Shown: positions 1-8,859, counted from the first letter of the stretch. The stretch is DNA of 64,000 nucleotides from Paenibacillus sp. LS1 (GCF_026013365.1 NZ_JAPDOE010000002.1:310001-374000); one strand, 5' to 3'. Notes: generated by a model from the sequence alone, not told the origin. Numbers and translations are program-made.

Positions 1-1521
1 CTCCGCAGCCTTTTGCTTCTCTTGCTCTTCCTGTTGCTTGAGTGCAGCCGCCTTCGCAGCTTCCGCCTCTTCCGCAGCCTTGACCTCTGCCAGTCGTATG
101 GCTTCCTGCTGTTCTTGCTGCTTAACCTCTGCCTGATCGGCGAGTATTTTGACCGTTGGCACACCACCTGCCAGCAATACAATAAGCACAGCAGAGGAGA
201 TCATGAACTTTTTGGATCTGTAGAATGGCACAGGTACTGGTTTATCTGTGTCTTCTTTCGGATTGAGCTTCGCATCCAGTTCCTTGATTGCAGCTTCTAC
301 TTCCATCTGCATCGCACTGTTGTGAGGAATGAAGTGATACAACGAGCGGTACACTTCCAGTGCAGCCGCTGGTTTATCTTCGTCCTCCAGGGCTCTTGCT
401 TGCAGGAACAGGCGGTTCACAACCGCTTCCTGATCGGGAGAGTGCTGCGTTTGGGGATTGTTCCCGTTTTGAGCATTCAACGTTTCACTTGCAGGTTCTG
501 AGTTCTTATTCAGATTCGCATTAACAGCTTCCTGCTGATTAGCGCCTTCTTCTTCCGATGCCGCAGCAGATGCCACATTGGCCTGATGCACATCTACCGC
601 AGCCAGCGCAACATACCACTCCCCAAACGTCGGACAACTGCTCAGATCGTGACTTTCCCAAGCGCGAATAAACAGCTCAGACAATTTAGGACCCCAACGC
701 TTCTCAAGGGACTCCCGCATCGCATAATACCGTTCACTGACCGTTTGCATTTCATGTTGGTCAAAATAACTTTCGCCCCACGCTTTCTCTACAATCACAG
801 GGTCCGACCAGCTTAACATTTCAGCAATAATAACGGCTCCGGCAAATCGGTCGGCATATGGACTCCACAAACCACTGTGCACTGTTCGATGGGCCGCATA
901 ACCGGGTGACCCGGCAAGCAGGGCATCCGGACGATCCATCTTGGAACCGTACATTTGCTCGACATCCACCAGTTCAACCGCAGACGTCTTCCCCAAGTTC
1001 TCCACTTCGGAAAAAAACGGAATCATTACATTGGGAGCGGACATATCGCAATGAGCCAGTCCACGTTGCTCCATAGCCGAACCTGTTCCGGCAAGCGCTC
1101 TGGCCAGCTTCAAGCTCTCTTCTGCTGTCAGCTGTCTCTGATCGCTAATCACATCGAACCAGGTCTGACCTTGCACCCATGGCATCAACACCGCATATAA
1201 CAGATCGGAATGTTTTCCAATGAGCGCTCCGTTTCTTTCCGGAGTGAGCACATCACGCTTGCATACCTGCAAACCTGGCAGTTCACTATAGGACTCCATA
1301 TGCTCAGACTGATATACCATAGCCGGAATACGGAATTTAGGAAAAAACACTTTTAGTGCTTTGGCCCCATGAATGGAACCATTTCGGGGTATTAACTGAT
1401 AAACAATCCCCTGCCTTCCGGCTTGGGCATACGCCAGACCCGGCGCAGCCGGATGTTGCCCAATCGTATAGGCAATGTCGTTAATCACCACTTCATCCCC
1501 GGGATTTGGTTGAAAAGACAT
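1..1521 (-). CDS. Type VII secretion-associated membrane kinase-like protein (EssB/YukC-position), 3' end outside window
   Basis: The frame is open from an ATG at 1521 to the window edge (507 codons, no stop). Residues about 15-300 resemble a protein kinase: a lysine near 54-57, a catalytic-loop-like HCD...N (H157, D159, N164), a DVE at 186-188 where DFG is usual, and a GSPGY activation-segment motif near 204-208. Residues 365-415 look TPR-like, 438-461 form one hydrophobic membrane segment, and 465-507 are a Gln/Glu/Ala-rich coiled coil that continues off the edge. In Firmicutes, EssB/YukC is a pseudokinase with one membrane helix in the ESX core. Position in the locus and architecture suggest this protein takes that role, but its catalytic loop is better kept than expected for a pseudokinase. 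SD GAGAGGGA precedes the start. Ortholog assignment is inferred. Confidence 0.75.
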   Translation of the reverse strand, partial: MSFQPNPGDEVVINDIAYTIGQHPAAPGLAYAQAGRQGIVYQLIPRNGSIHGAKALKVFFPKFRIPAMVYQSEHMESYSELPGLQVCKRDVLTPERNGALIGKHSDLLYAVLMPWVQGQTWFDVISDQRQLTAEESLKLARALAGTGSAMEQRGLAHCDMSAPNVMIPFFSEVENLGKTSAVELVDVEQMYGSKMDRPDALLAGSPGYAAHRTVHSGLWSPYADRFAGAVIIAEMLSWSDPVIVEKAWGESYFDQHEMQTVSERYYAMRESLEKRWGPKLSELFIRAWESHDLSSCPTFGEWYVALAAVDVHQANVASAAASEEEGANQQEAVNANLNKNSEPASETLNAQNGNNPQTQHSPDQEAVVNRLFLQARALEDEDKPAAALEVYRSLYHFIPHNSAMQMEVEAAIKELDAKLNPKEDTDKPVPVPFYRSKKFMISSAVLIVLLAGGVPTVKILADQAEVKQQEQQEAIRLAEVKAAEEAEAAKAAALKQQEEQEKQKAAE

Positions 1522-1555
1522 GCTTATCCCTCTCTCTGTCCTAGTGTCATAGTTG

Positions 1556-1596
1556 CAGCAAAAACCGGGTGTTGTGAAAACGCCCGGTTTTTGCTG
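1556..1596 (-). terminator. Strong hairpin between esxA and the kinase-like gene
   Basis: A 14-bp stem (CAGCAAAAACCGGG with its complement) and a short loop lie in the 158-bp gap after esxA, with a T-rich 3' arm on either strand. It either ends the esxA transcript or partly attenuates read-through into the kinase-like gene. Confidence 0.7.
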
Positions 1597-1679
1597 TAGT
1601 TGTACATCTTCAGCTTGCTACCCACCTATAACTCAGGACGAATTCAGACTTCACATCGGCCTGATCTATGTAAAGCAGA

Positions 1680-1955
1680 TTAACGAGCTTGGTCAGCTGT
1701 ACGGAATTTGTTAGCAATAGCTGTAAGTTCAGCGCTGATGCTGTTCAGCGTTTGAACGAACGATTGCATTTGTTTGCTAGCTTCTTGGAACTCCTGGAAG
1801 AAGCGTTGCTTCGTCATACCTTCCCATTGTCCTTCCATGCTTGTGATGGATTGAGTCAATGTAGATACGATTTGCTGACTTTGCTCACCGCTTTGTTTAA
1901 ATTGGTTGGAAACCTGATCAAGCTGCTCTGGGGTAACTAAAATGCGTCCTGCCAT
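1680..1955 (-). CDS. esxA: WXG100 protein EsxA (YukE-like), type VII secretion substrate
   Basis: A 91-residue WXG100 protein: W44-E-G46 sits in the turn between two amphipathic helices. A C-terminal F84-x3-D88 fits the YxxxD/E-type signal recognised by EssC. Such proteins dimerise as four-helix bundles and are exported by the ESX/Yuk machine. An in-frame upstream start would add nine residues, but AAGGAGGAAT lies just ahead of the ATG at 1955 and sets the start there. Length and motif are typical. The gene has its own extended -10 promoter and a hairpin after it, which suits an abundant substrate. Confidence 0.93.
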   Translation of the reverse strand: MAGRILVTPEQLDQVSNQFKQSGEQSQQIVSTLTQSITSMEGQWEGMTKQRFFQEFQEASKQMQSFVQTLNSISAELTAIANKFRTADQAR

Positions 1956-2007
1956 TGGTAAATTCCTCCTTGGTTTGTGCAATTAAATTTTAACTTGTTC
2001 AAATTGT

Positions 2008-2016
2008 ACTATACCA
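2008..2016 (-). promoter_or_regulatory. Probable extended -10 promoter of esxA
   Basis: On the minus strand TGGTATAGT gives an extended -10 (TGn-TATAGT) about 50 bp upstream of the esxA start. The matching -35 (GGCTTT) is poor, as extended -10 promoters allow. Motif reading only. Confidence 0.45.
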
Positions 2017-2141
2017 GGATCGATCGGACAAAAGCCGAAGGACCTAATCCTATTTACCCCATTTTCAGCACTTGAAACTTCCCCTAACAGCCTATTTACA
2101 AAAAAATATTCACTTTCTGCTGTCCTTTTTATTCACCCTGT

Positions 2142-2690
2142 TCAGGAAACCACAGGCTCGGTTCCTCTTCTTCCCCGAAAGGAAGGATCTGTGAATCTCC
2201 ATGCTACAGGCTCAGGCTGCATGGCCTGTACCAGTGTAGCCGGGGAGCCATCAGGCGGAGCGGCATCCTGTACACGATATACGGCCGCCATTGCGGAAAG
2301 GGGATCGGATACTACAGCTACAGTTGCAGAATGTGCAGGCATGATTTCTCCTGTACGGTTGTTCTGAAGAACATTCAGCATATTGACCGCATTACCATAG
2401 GCTGTGTTCACATGACTCAGCACGGAACGATACTCCATGTCTGCCTGCTGGAATAACAACGCTTTGCGTCCCAGCTGTACGCTTAAGTCCATCAATCGAC
2501 GAAGCGCATCCTCGCCCAGACGTTTACTGTGATTCCATTCATTCATCACCGCTGCGCGGGATTCAACCTCCCACTCCAGCGAATGAATCGCCTGATCCAA
2601 CACTGTCATCTTTTGCTGTATTTGCTCCGCTGCATACTGAATCTGCCTGCTCAGTGCCCGAAGCACATCCGGTTCCACACGAATGCGCAT
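2142..2690 (-). CDS. WXG100-like protein with C-terminal extension, type VII locus
   Basis: A 182-residue protein whose first ~110 residues are two long helices like a WXG100 protein. The turn reads L-E-W40-E-V42, so the glycine of WXG is replaced by valine. The remaining ~70 residues are low in predicted structure and rich in Ala and Pro. It starts 6 bp after the 276-residue gene ends, behind SD AAAGGTGAT, so the two are probably translated together. It may be a second ESX substrate or a partner for EsxA. I do not recognise a named family. Helical fold and locus position are the only support for function. Confidence 0.7.
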   Translation of the reverse strand: MRIRVEPDVLRALSRQIQYAAEQIQQKMTVLDQAIHSLEWEVESRAAVMNEWNHSKRLGEDALRRLMDLSVQLGRKALLFQQADMEYRSVLSHVNTAYGNAVNMLNVLQNNRTGEIMPAHSATVAVVSDPLSAMAAVYRVQDAAPPDGSPATLVQAMQPEPVAWRFTDPSFRGRRGTEPVVS

Positions 2691-2696
2691 TTACCA

Positions 2697-3527
2697 TCAC
2701 CTTTCCTCTTCCCCTGCAGGCTGTTTAAGCCAGTCCAGCAGCATCTCGTGAAACTGTTCTCTAGTCGTCAGTGCTGCAACAAGCCAATCATCTGAAGCGG
2801 CAGTGCTCATCCGGAATAGCCAGTTGGATACCGCACTTGCAGCAAATGCTGCTGACTGCGACTTCCACCCCTCTTCATTCCACACAAGCAACCGAAGCTC
2901 CCCATCTGACTCCTTACCCACCAGACAGCGTGCCAGCGCAAGTGAACCCTCAGGATCACTTGTCTCCTGAGCGAGTTCATCAGCTACCGTCTGTACCTCG
3001 CTGTTTTCCAGCTCATTCATAACATCATAGAATTTTTTCTTGGAGCACATTAATGCCGGTTTCTCTGCAGGAGAATGGCCGCTCCATTTCATCCGCTCGA
3101 TCAGAACATTAATAGCTTCACGAACACTTCCCAGATCGCTGAGCCGGAACGAGTCCGGTACGTCGGCAACACGGGAAACTTCAACGACCCGCTCATCCGT
3201 GCAGTGTATATAACTCTCATACGACTTGCCGTTGATCGTGTAGCGAATCCAACAAGCTCTGTCGGACAGTCCGGCAATGGCTACCCTGGAGAAAACGGTC
3301 GGTGTCATGATCAGCTCATCCGTCTCCTGATCCTGAATCAGATACCCTTTGTCAAGCAGGGAGGCCTTGACGCGCTCCCACTCCATCGCGATATCCTCCG
3401 CCATATAGCCGCGAAACGGATCTTCCACACCAAGCAGTCGGTCTGAACCGAGAATACCGGCCAGGAAAAAAAGTTCTTTTGTTTGTAACGTGACTACCTT
3501 TTGCTTAGAATCATGAACCGTCAACAT
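2697..3527 (-). CDS. Unrecognised type VII locus protein, possibly an ESX chaperone
   Basis: A 276-residue soluble protein with no signal peptide or membrane segment. Its N-terminal third looks like a small winged-helix or alpha/beta module and the middle contains beta strands followed by a helix. It lies 16 bp after essC behind SD GGGGAGGTGG, and 6 bp ahead of the WXG-like gene. The size and placement beside a WXG-type gene recall EspG-type chaperones of actinobacterial ESX loci, which bind secreted substrates, but I see no diagnostic motif. Treat it as a conserved-context protein of unknown function. The coding call is firm; the function is a guess. Confidence 0.7.
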   Translation of the reverse strand: MLTVHDSKQKVVTLQTKELFFLAGILGSDRLLGVEDPFRGYMAEDIAMEWERVKASLLDKGYLIQDQETDELIMTPTVFSRVAIAGLSDRACWIRYTINGKSYESYIHCTDERVVEVSRVADVPDSFRLSDLGSVREAINVLIERMKWSGHSPAEKPALMCSKKKFYDVMNELENSEVQTVADELAQETSDPEGSLALARCLVGKESDGELRLLVWNEEGWKSQSAAFAASAVSNWLFRMSTAASDDWLVAALTTREQFHEMLLDWLKQPAGEEER

Positions 3528-3543
3528 TATGAGCCACCTCCCC

Positions 3544-6500
3544 TCAAACTACAACATGCCATCGGTCACGAATTTCAAAAATCCAATCGGTCATTTTCCA
3601 GCTGTCATCACATGGAACTGCACCTTTAACCCTGGAATATTTACGTTTTACATAATAACCTTGACCCGGAGGCAGTACCTTCAGCCCACCTGTACTACTC
3701 CCGGATTCCGAATAAGGTATACGGAAGAACGAGAGATCGTTAGGGTCTAAAGTCCCGAACAGCATTCCACTCTGGGAAGCCTTCACATCCGTTACCCAGT
3801 CGGAACCGAAGGTCGGAAAGTCAGCCGGAACCCCGGACAGAATCACGTGTACACCACGATCCCTTCCTTGACGAACAATCGCTCCCAATTGATCTTTTAC
3901 ATTAAAATCGTTTAGCTGCTTGGACAATGTGTCCGCATCATCAATGACGAGCACAAGTTCCGGTCCACCGGAAATCTCGCCTCTTTTCAGAACTTCATCG
4001 TACAACTGTTGAATCACAGGTGCAAGCTGTTCTTCTCGCGATACGTGTCCACGGACATGGGGCAAACTACTGATTTCCCCCAGTCCACCTGAGCCGTAAC
4101 GCATATCTACCGTGTATATTTGCACATTTTCCGGAGAAGCATGATAAGCCAGTGATAACATCCAGGTCAGCAAAAATGTCGTTTTGCCACCTTCCATCGG
4201 ACTCGTTACCATGAAATGTGGACCTTCACGCAGATTAAGCTGGAATGGTTCCAGATCATCCGTAAGCAATCCCACAGGCACCGTTACAGACGATGTATCC
4301 CAAGCCTGACCATATGATCCTGTCCGAATGAGTAGATCCTTGAGTTTGATCTCTTCCGGAAGCGGAGCAATCTGCGGCGCTTCTTCCCCTGTCCAGCCTT
4401 GGCGAATCTCAGCGATCGTACGGCGCAGTGCTGATGAACGCTTGCCCTCATCTGCCCCGGAAGAAGGTAATGCCGCCTGGAATATCAACGGAGGTACCTG
4501 TCCTTTGACCAGACCTCTTCCTGGTGGAAGCTGGCTTGGTGCCTTGGAAGGTCTTCCCACGGCATAATAATAATCACTTGGATCGGATAATTCAAATGAA
4601 ACTGCATTAGGAATATTACTTCTGAATTTCTCAAATACATCCGTTACTCGATTGGCAGTAAGCACGAAGGTGATGCCTAGACTTCCACCTTCACGCAAGA
4701 TCGTCTCCAAAAGTTCATTTTCTTCCGGATAGGCATTGCGGAACGAAAGATAACCATCGATAACCACCACAACCTGCGGAACTGCCGCATGAGCTGTCCG
4801 GCGGTAGGCAGAAATCGTTTTAACCCCCGCCTCCGAAATGATATCTTTGCGTTGTGCCGACAGCTTGAGAATATAGCGGAATAACCGCTTGATCCGGTCT
4901 TCCTCTTCAGCCATCATCACGCCACCAATCTGAGGAAGTGCTGCAAAGTCCTTCATCATACGACCCATATCGATAATGTAACCATGCCAAGGCTCAGTTC
5001 TGTGTGAACGGGCCAGGGACATGAGCAAGGTCTGGACAAATGTTGTTTTTCCGAGTCCCGGCATCCCGTACACGACCAGATGGCCTTGATCCATAGGCAA
5101 TGCAAGTGGCTGCTGACGCTGATTAGGGAGATCATCCAACAAACCAACCAGTGGTTTCAGACCACTCGCCCCGCCATCAAGCAGCAGCTCCCGATTCTCT
5201 TCTTCCTGCCAGTCCTGGAGACCTTGCCATTCCAGTGTCTCTGGTAAAGGTGGCAACCACGGTCCTGGCAAACGTCGGATACCCGCATCCGCTGCAGCAT
5301 TCGCAACATAGTCAATAAATACCTGAAGCTGTTTCGGAACATCTTCACCTTTGAGAACAGCTCGGCGCTCTCCGGTTAACAGAGGCTCCCGCTTACCGTT
5401 CAAGCGCACTTCCATAACAGGTAATACAGTCGTTGCATCCTCCTGCTGGTTATAAGGAGCACCACTCCAGGCGAATTGCATTTCTTCAAATACCTCATCA
5501 CTGCCGACCTGAAAATATCCACGTCCAGGCTTCGTAATCCAGGCAGCATTCGGAATTTTGATCATGTCCCTGCTGTCTCCCTCACTCTGTACGCGAAGGC
5601 AGATCCTAAAGCGGGAATTACTCCATATTTTATCGTCTACAACGCCGGCTGGCTTCTGAGTTGCCAGAATTAGATGAACCCCAAGTGTCCGGCCAATGGC
5701 CGCGATACTGATCAATTCATCCATGAACTCCGGTTGGTCCCGCTTCAATTGAGCAAATTCATCAATGATAATAACCAGATGTGGCAGCGGCTGTTCATGT
5801 CTGGAACGCAGAATTTTGTAATATTCATCAATGTGCTGGAGGTTTCCCGCATCATTTAATATCTTTTGCCTTCTGACCAGTTCAGCACGAAGTGAGATAT
5901 TCGCACGCTCAATCAGATTTCCATCCAGGTTGGTGATTGTACCGACCACATGAGGCAGATCGACAAATGTGTTGGACATCCCGCCACCTTTATAGTCAAT
6001 CAGCATGAAGGCCAGATCATGTGGATGGAATTCGGCAGCCAGTGAAGCTACGATAGACTGGATGACCTCACTTTTACCTGAACCGGTTGTACCTGCAATC
6101 AGACCGTGAGGACCATGACCTTGACGTTCAATTTTATCATGCAGGTTAATCGCAATTTTCTTGCCTCCAGCTCTTACACCCATTGGTACAGGCAGCGTGT
6201 CAGGATATCTCGTCTGTCCCCACCTGGACACCACATCCAGATCTTCCACGCGTGATGTGCTCAGCATATCGAATAACGGGAGCACTTGCGGGATATCCGA
6301 AGCAGATGAACGCTTCAACCGGATCGGTGACATATAACGGGAAAGCGCCTCTGCCATCTCTTTCGAGATCACATCAGGCTTGTACGTTTGTTGAATAACA
6401 TCTGCATCTTCCGTTTTTTTGATATACACACCTTTGCCTTTGGAGGCATCCATAATCAACTGACAATGCATCGGTAGAGACTCCTTGCGATTAGCCAGTA

Positions 6501-7548
6501 TGATGGTGCATACATCAATCTCGTGAGCCGACTCCAGCAGCAGCGGAAGCAACGGTTCTTCTTCAATTAATTGCGTATCGGAGAGAATCACAACGTAACA
6601 CGGCGTTTTCACGCTTTTCTTGTAACGGTCTTCCTTATTGTTACGGCGCCGGTTCAACACGGAAAACAAGCTGTCCGCCAATTGATGCGCACCGCTGTGC
6701 CTGTCGGCCATATAGCGTTGTCCCTGGTCTTCATCCCAGATATGGGGCATCCAGCGAAGCCAGTCCCATTCCTTGCTGTCCTTCTCTTCATAAAATGCAG
6801 CAAGCTTCAGTTCATCCGGTGAATGGCGTACTGTCAACTGTGAGATGATGACTCGCAGGGAAGCGAGCACTTCCTCCCGATCTCCGACCAGTCCCATAAC
6901 CTTCGATTGGAACAAAGGTAATGTAATGGAAGCATCCGGTACTGTCTGGAATTCAGCCGCAAGTTCATGGGCCGCTTCAATCAGCTCATCCTTCTCATAG
7001 CCATCAATCCGCGGAACCTGAAGTTTGATTCGGAATGGAATCTCTCCCGTACCAATACGTACCTGAAGGAAATCATCATCCTCTGGTGAACGTTCCCACA
7101 AGGAACTGTTCCGGTTCTTCACCACCTGAAGACATACACCCGGATCACCATGAATTTCGTATAGGCTCTTCACTTGCTCCGCCTGCGCATCCTTGAGTTC
7201 TTCCCGGTGTTTGTCCAGTTGGGCAAGGTACATGGTTTTGCGTTCTTCCAATTTTTTACGATATGATTTCTTGTTGCTCAGATATACGAAGAATGGAATG
7301 GTATAAGAAGTAAGCATCATCATGACCGTCATCATCTGAAACATCATATAACTGCTGTTGTTCATTTTGCCGGTCATGTTGATATATACGTAGAAACCAA
7401 TGCTGACCATGGTCATCATGATCGGCACAATAATGGATATCATGGAAAACGTGGGTTTGCTCGGTTCTGTTGGAGGCCTGAGTATTTCCAGTCTCTCTTC
7501 CTTGAGAACCGGTGTCATTCTTGGAGAACGCTGATATAACACATTCAC
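3544..7548 (-). CDS. essC: Type VII secretion ATPase EssC/YukB (FtsK/SpoIIIE family), FHA-less
   Basis: The membrane motor of the ESX/Yuk system. Two membrane helices (about residues 34-57 and 66-91) are followed by three FtsK/SpoIIIE ATPase domains with P-loops at about 486-493 (GTTGSGKS), 827-834 (GMPGLGKT) and 1115-1122 (SPMEGGKT); the first has Walker B IIIDE. The third P-loop lacks the usual GxGKS form. The best start is GTG at 7548, preceded by a near-perfect AAAGGAGGT. It gives 1334 residues and a 52-bp gap after esaB. A longer reading from GTG 7686 would overlap esaB by 86 bp without an SD. B. subtilis YukB carries N-terminal FHA domains; none fits here, so the architecture is nearer actinobacterial EccC. 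Confidence 0.93.
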   Translation of the reverse strand: MNVLYQRSPRMTPVLKEERLEILRPPTEPSKPTFSMISIIVPIMMTMVSIGFYVYINMTGKMNNSSYMMFQMMTVMMMLTSYTIPFFVYLSNKKSYRKKLEERKTMYLAQLDKHREELKDAQAEQVKSLYEIHGDPGVCLQVVKNRNSSLWERSPEDDDFLQVRIGTGEIPFRIKLQVPRIDGYEKDELIEAAHELAAEFQTVPDASITLPLFQSKVMGLVGDREEVLASLRVIISQLTVRHSPDELKLAAFYEEKDSKEWDWLRWMPHIWDEDQGQRYMADRHSGAHQLADSLFSVLNRRRNNKEDRYKKSVKTPCYVVILSDTQLIEEEPLLPLLLESAHEIDVCTIILANRKESLPMHCQLIMDASKGKGVYIKKTEDADVIQQTYKPDVISKEMAEALSRYMSPIRLKRSSASDIPQVLPLFDMLSTSRVEDLDVVSRWGQTRYPDTLPVPMGVRAGGKKIAINLHDKIERQGHGPHGLIAGTTGSGKSEVIQSIVASLAAEFHPHDLAFMLIDYKGGGMSNTFVDLPHVVGTITNLDGNLIERANISLRAELVRRQKILNDAGNLQHIDEYYKILRSRHEQPLPHLVIIIDEFAQLKRDQPEFMDELISIAAIGRTLGVHLILATQKPAGVVDDKIWSNSRFRICLRVQSEGDSRDMIKIPNAAWITKPGRGYFQVGSDEVFEEMQFAWSGAPYNQQEDATTVLPVMEVRLNGKREPLLTGERRAVLKGEDVPKQLQVFIDYVANAAADAGIRRLPGPWLPPLPETLEWQGLQDWQEEENRELLLDGGASGLKPLVGLLDDLPNQRQQPLALPMDQGHLVVYGMPGLGKTTFVQTLLMSLARSHRTEPWHGYIIDMGRMMKDFAALPQIGGVMMAEEEDRIKRLFRYILKLSAQRKDIISEAGVKTISAYRRTAHAAVPQVVVVIDGYLSFRNAYPEENELLETILREGGSLGITFVLTANRVTDVFEKFRSNIPNAVSFELSDPSDYYYAVGRPSKAPSQLPPGRGLVKGQVPPLIFQAALPSSGADEGKRSSALRRTIAEIRQGWTGEEAPQIAPLPEEIKLKDLLIRTGSYGQAWDTSSVTVPVGLLTDDLEPFQLNLREGPHFMVTSPMEGGKTTFLLTWMLSLAYHASPENVQIYTVDMRYGSGGLGEISSLPHVRGHVSREEQLAPVIQQLYDEVLKRGEISGGPELVLVIDDADTLSKQLNDFNVKDQLGAIVRQGRDRGVHVILSGVPADFPTFGSDWVTDVKASQSGMLFGTLDPNDLSFFRIPYSESGSSTGGLKVLPPGQGYYVKRKYSRVKGAVPCDDSWKMTDWIFEIRDRWHVVV

Positions 7549-7600
7549 GAAGAGAAGACCTCCTTTAGTTCGTTCAATAGAATGTATACGTTCAAAAGCC

Positions 7601-7921
7601 CTATTCGTTGCTGTCCTGCTGAAACAATGAACGTCTTCCATATACAGGCGCTTCTTCCGAAGTCGTTGAAAAAGCCCGCTGGACACGTACGCAACTGCCT
7701 TGTCGCAGTCCCGTTTCCATTAACTGCTGAGCGTTCTGCGGCGAGAACCACAGGCCTTCCGGAAACTTGGCCTCCAAGATGTACTGAATGCCGTCTCCCG
7801 GTGCCTGTCCAAAAATGCGAACGCCGAGTAATGTCTTCAAATGTTCAATGGTACATTCGTCCGGAACCTCGATGTCGAACCATTCGCCTTCCTCGCGGCC
7901 GGAATACACGGTTAGAATCAT
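7601..7921 (-). CDS. esaB: Ubiquitin-like type VII secretion protein EsaB/YukD
   Basis: A 106-residue protein with an N-terminal beta-grasp domain (MILTVYSG start, Ile/Leu-rich strands, helix near 25-35), the size and layout of YukD/EsaB, a small cytosolic ubiquitin-fold component of Firmicutes ESX systems. GGGAGG seven bases ahead selects the ATG at 7921 over one 15 bp upstream. It is the first gene seen in this direction in the locus and is followed by essC. The C-terminal ~25 residues form a variable tail. Confidence 0.85.
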   Translation of the reverse strand: MILTVYSGREEGEWFDIEVPDECTIEHLKTLLGVRIFGQAPGDGIQYILEAKFPEGLWFSPQNAQQLMETGLRQGSCVRVQRAFSTTSEEAPVYGRRSLFQQDSNE

Positions 7922-8342
7922 CTGAATCCCTCCCATGGTCTCATATGTAAATTGTCCTAATGTCAGATTAAATCAAAAAAAAGAGAATGAATCGTTATAT
8001 CAACCCTATTTTCTTACATAAACACCCTGTTTGCAATGTGCCACCTGTAATTTTGTTACATATGACCCACGTATATATTAAAATATCGTACATTCGACTC
8101 AGAACTTTCGTGGCAGTTATGCATTTAAAACTTGCGAGGATGCGAAACTTTTTGTTTTTGTTCCATTTAAATGGTAATTAAGTTCCGTTTTTCAGGACTT
8201 TTATTCCTTCGCCCACAATTGAATTGTGAACACTTTTCAAACATTGCCCACCTTTATGTTTTCATAAGCTGATTTTAAGGTAATTTTAAGCATTGGTATT
8301 TAATATTACCTGTATGAAATAACAACCGTGAGGTGATTTCAA
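7922..8342. promoter_or_regulatory. AT-rich divergent gap with three palindromes
   Basis: This ~420-bp gap separates the type VII locus from the small plus-strand gene. It holds two perfect palindromes, CCATTTAAATGG at 8163-8174 and CACAATTGAATTGTG at 8214-8228, and an inverted GGTAAT/ATTACC pair at 8279-8310. These look like regulator-binding sites. No convincing -35/-10 pair was found, and a 64-codon open frame within it has no good start signal. Confidence 0.4.
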
Positions 8343-8582
8343 GTGAGAACCCTAATAACCTTTCAAAACAAATCAATCCCTGTATATTTTAATCAAGAAA
8401 ACAAACAACCTATGCAGAAGACATTAAGATTGCTTAGCAGTGCTCTAGAGCATAAAATTAGCAACGGTAAACGCGCTCTCCAAAAATGTCTGCATTCTTT
8501 AATTAGTATTGAGATTGTCAATGGAGAAGCTATTCTCCACAGTCGCAGTGAAAATGACTCCCTTGCTCTATCGTTATATTAA
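8343..8582 (+). CDS. Small orphan protein, 79 residues
   Basis: Starts at GTG behind GAGGTGA with 7-bp spacing, a strong initiation site, and ends 37 bp before a perfect terminator. The product is polar and helical in the middle, with no membrane segment, signal peptide or known motif. Base composition is more AT-rich than the neighbours. I do not recognise it. It is transcribed away from the type VII locus across the palindrome-rich gap, so shared regulation is possible but unproven. Confidence 0.6.
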   Translation: MRTLITFQNKSIPVYFNQENKQPMQKTLRLLSSALEHKISNGKRALQKCLHSLISIEIVNGEAILHSRSENDSLALSLY

Positions 8583-8618
8583 AAGAAGTCCATCAAGCCG
8601 TGTTCATTACAAAACATG

Positions 8619-8656
8619 AAAAAGGAAGCTGTCGTTATAGACAAGCTTCCTTTTTT
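8619..8656. terminator. Bidirectional intrinsic terminator between two small convergent genes
   Basis: Perfect 12-bp stem (AAAAAGGAAGCT / AGCTTCCTTTTT) with A- and T-tracts on both sides. It can end both the plus-strand 79-codon gene and the minus-strand 50-codon gene. Confidence 0.85.
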
Positions 8657-8706
8657 GACGTGTGCACACGTGAAACAGCGGATCGCGGATCAATATCGGT
8701 TATCAC

Positions 8707-8859
8707 TCAATTCAGTTTGCTAAGGACATAAGCGGCATCATGTTCTTCCGCAATCTCGGCTTTACGAATACGAATGACAAACAGCCGAACCAAATTGGCA
8801 CGTGTATGTTCTTTCTGACAGGTATTCAGCTTCCTCAGAATAAAGCGGTCAATGGACAT
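8707..8859 (-). CDS. Small basic protein, 50 residues
   Basis: An ATG at 8859 opens a 50-codon frame that ends at a TGA 50 bp before the bidirectional terminator. The product is highly charged (Arg, Lys, Glu, His) and likely one or two helices. SD AAAGGGG is present but about 10 bp from the start. No family recognised. The convergent terminator is the best reason to think it real; alternatively the frame is open by chance. Confidence 0.45.
   Translation of the reverse strand: MSIDRFILRKLNTCQKEHTRANLVRLFVIRIRKAEIAEEHDAAYVLSKLN

Noticed and set aside
13..1200. Plus-strand frames antisense to the kinase-like gene
   Set aside because: Shadow frames: no SD, composition follows the third-codon pattern of the minus-strand gene.
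7601..7686. Overlap of a longer essC with esaB
   Set aside because: The longer start has no SD, whereas GTG 7548 has AAAGGAGGT, which removes the overlap.
7987..8181. 64-codon plus-strand open frame in the gap beside the type VII locus
   Set aside because: No SD, very AT-rich and hydrophobic by chance composition; no terminator follows it.
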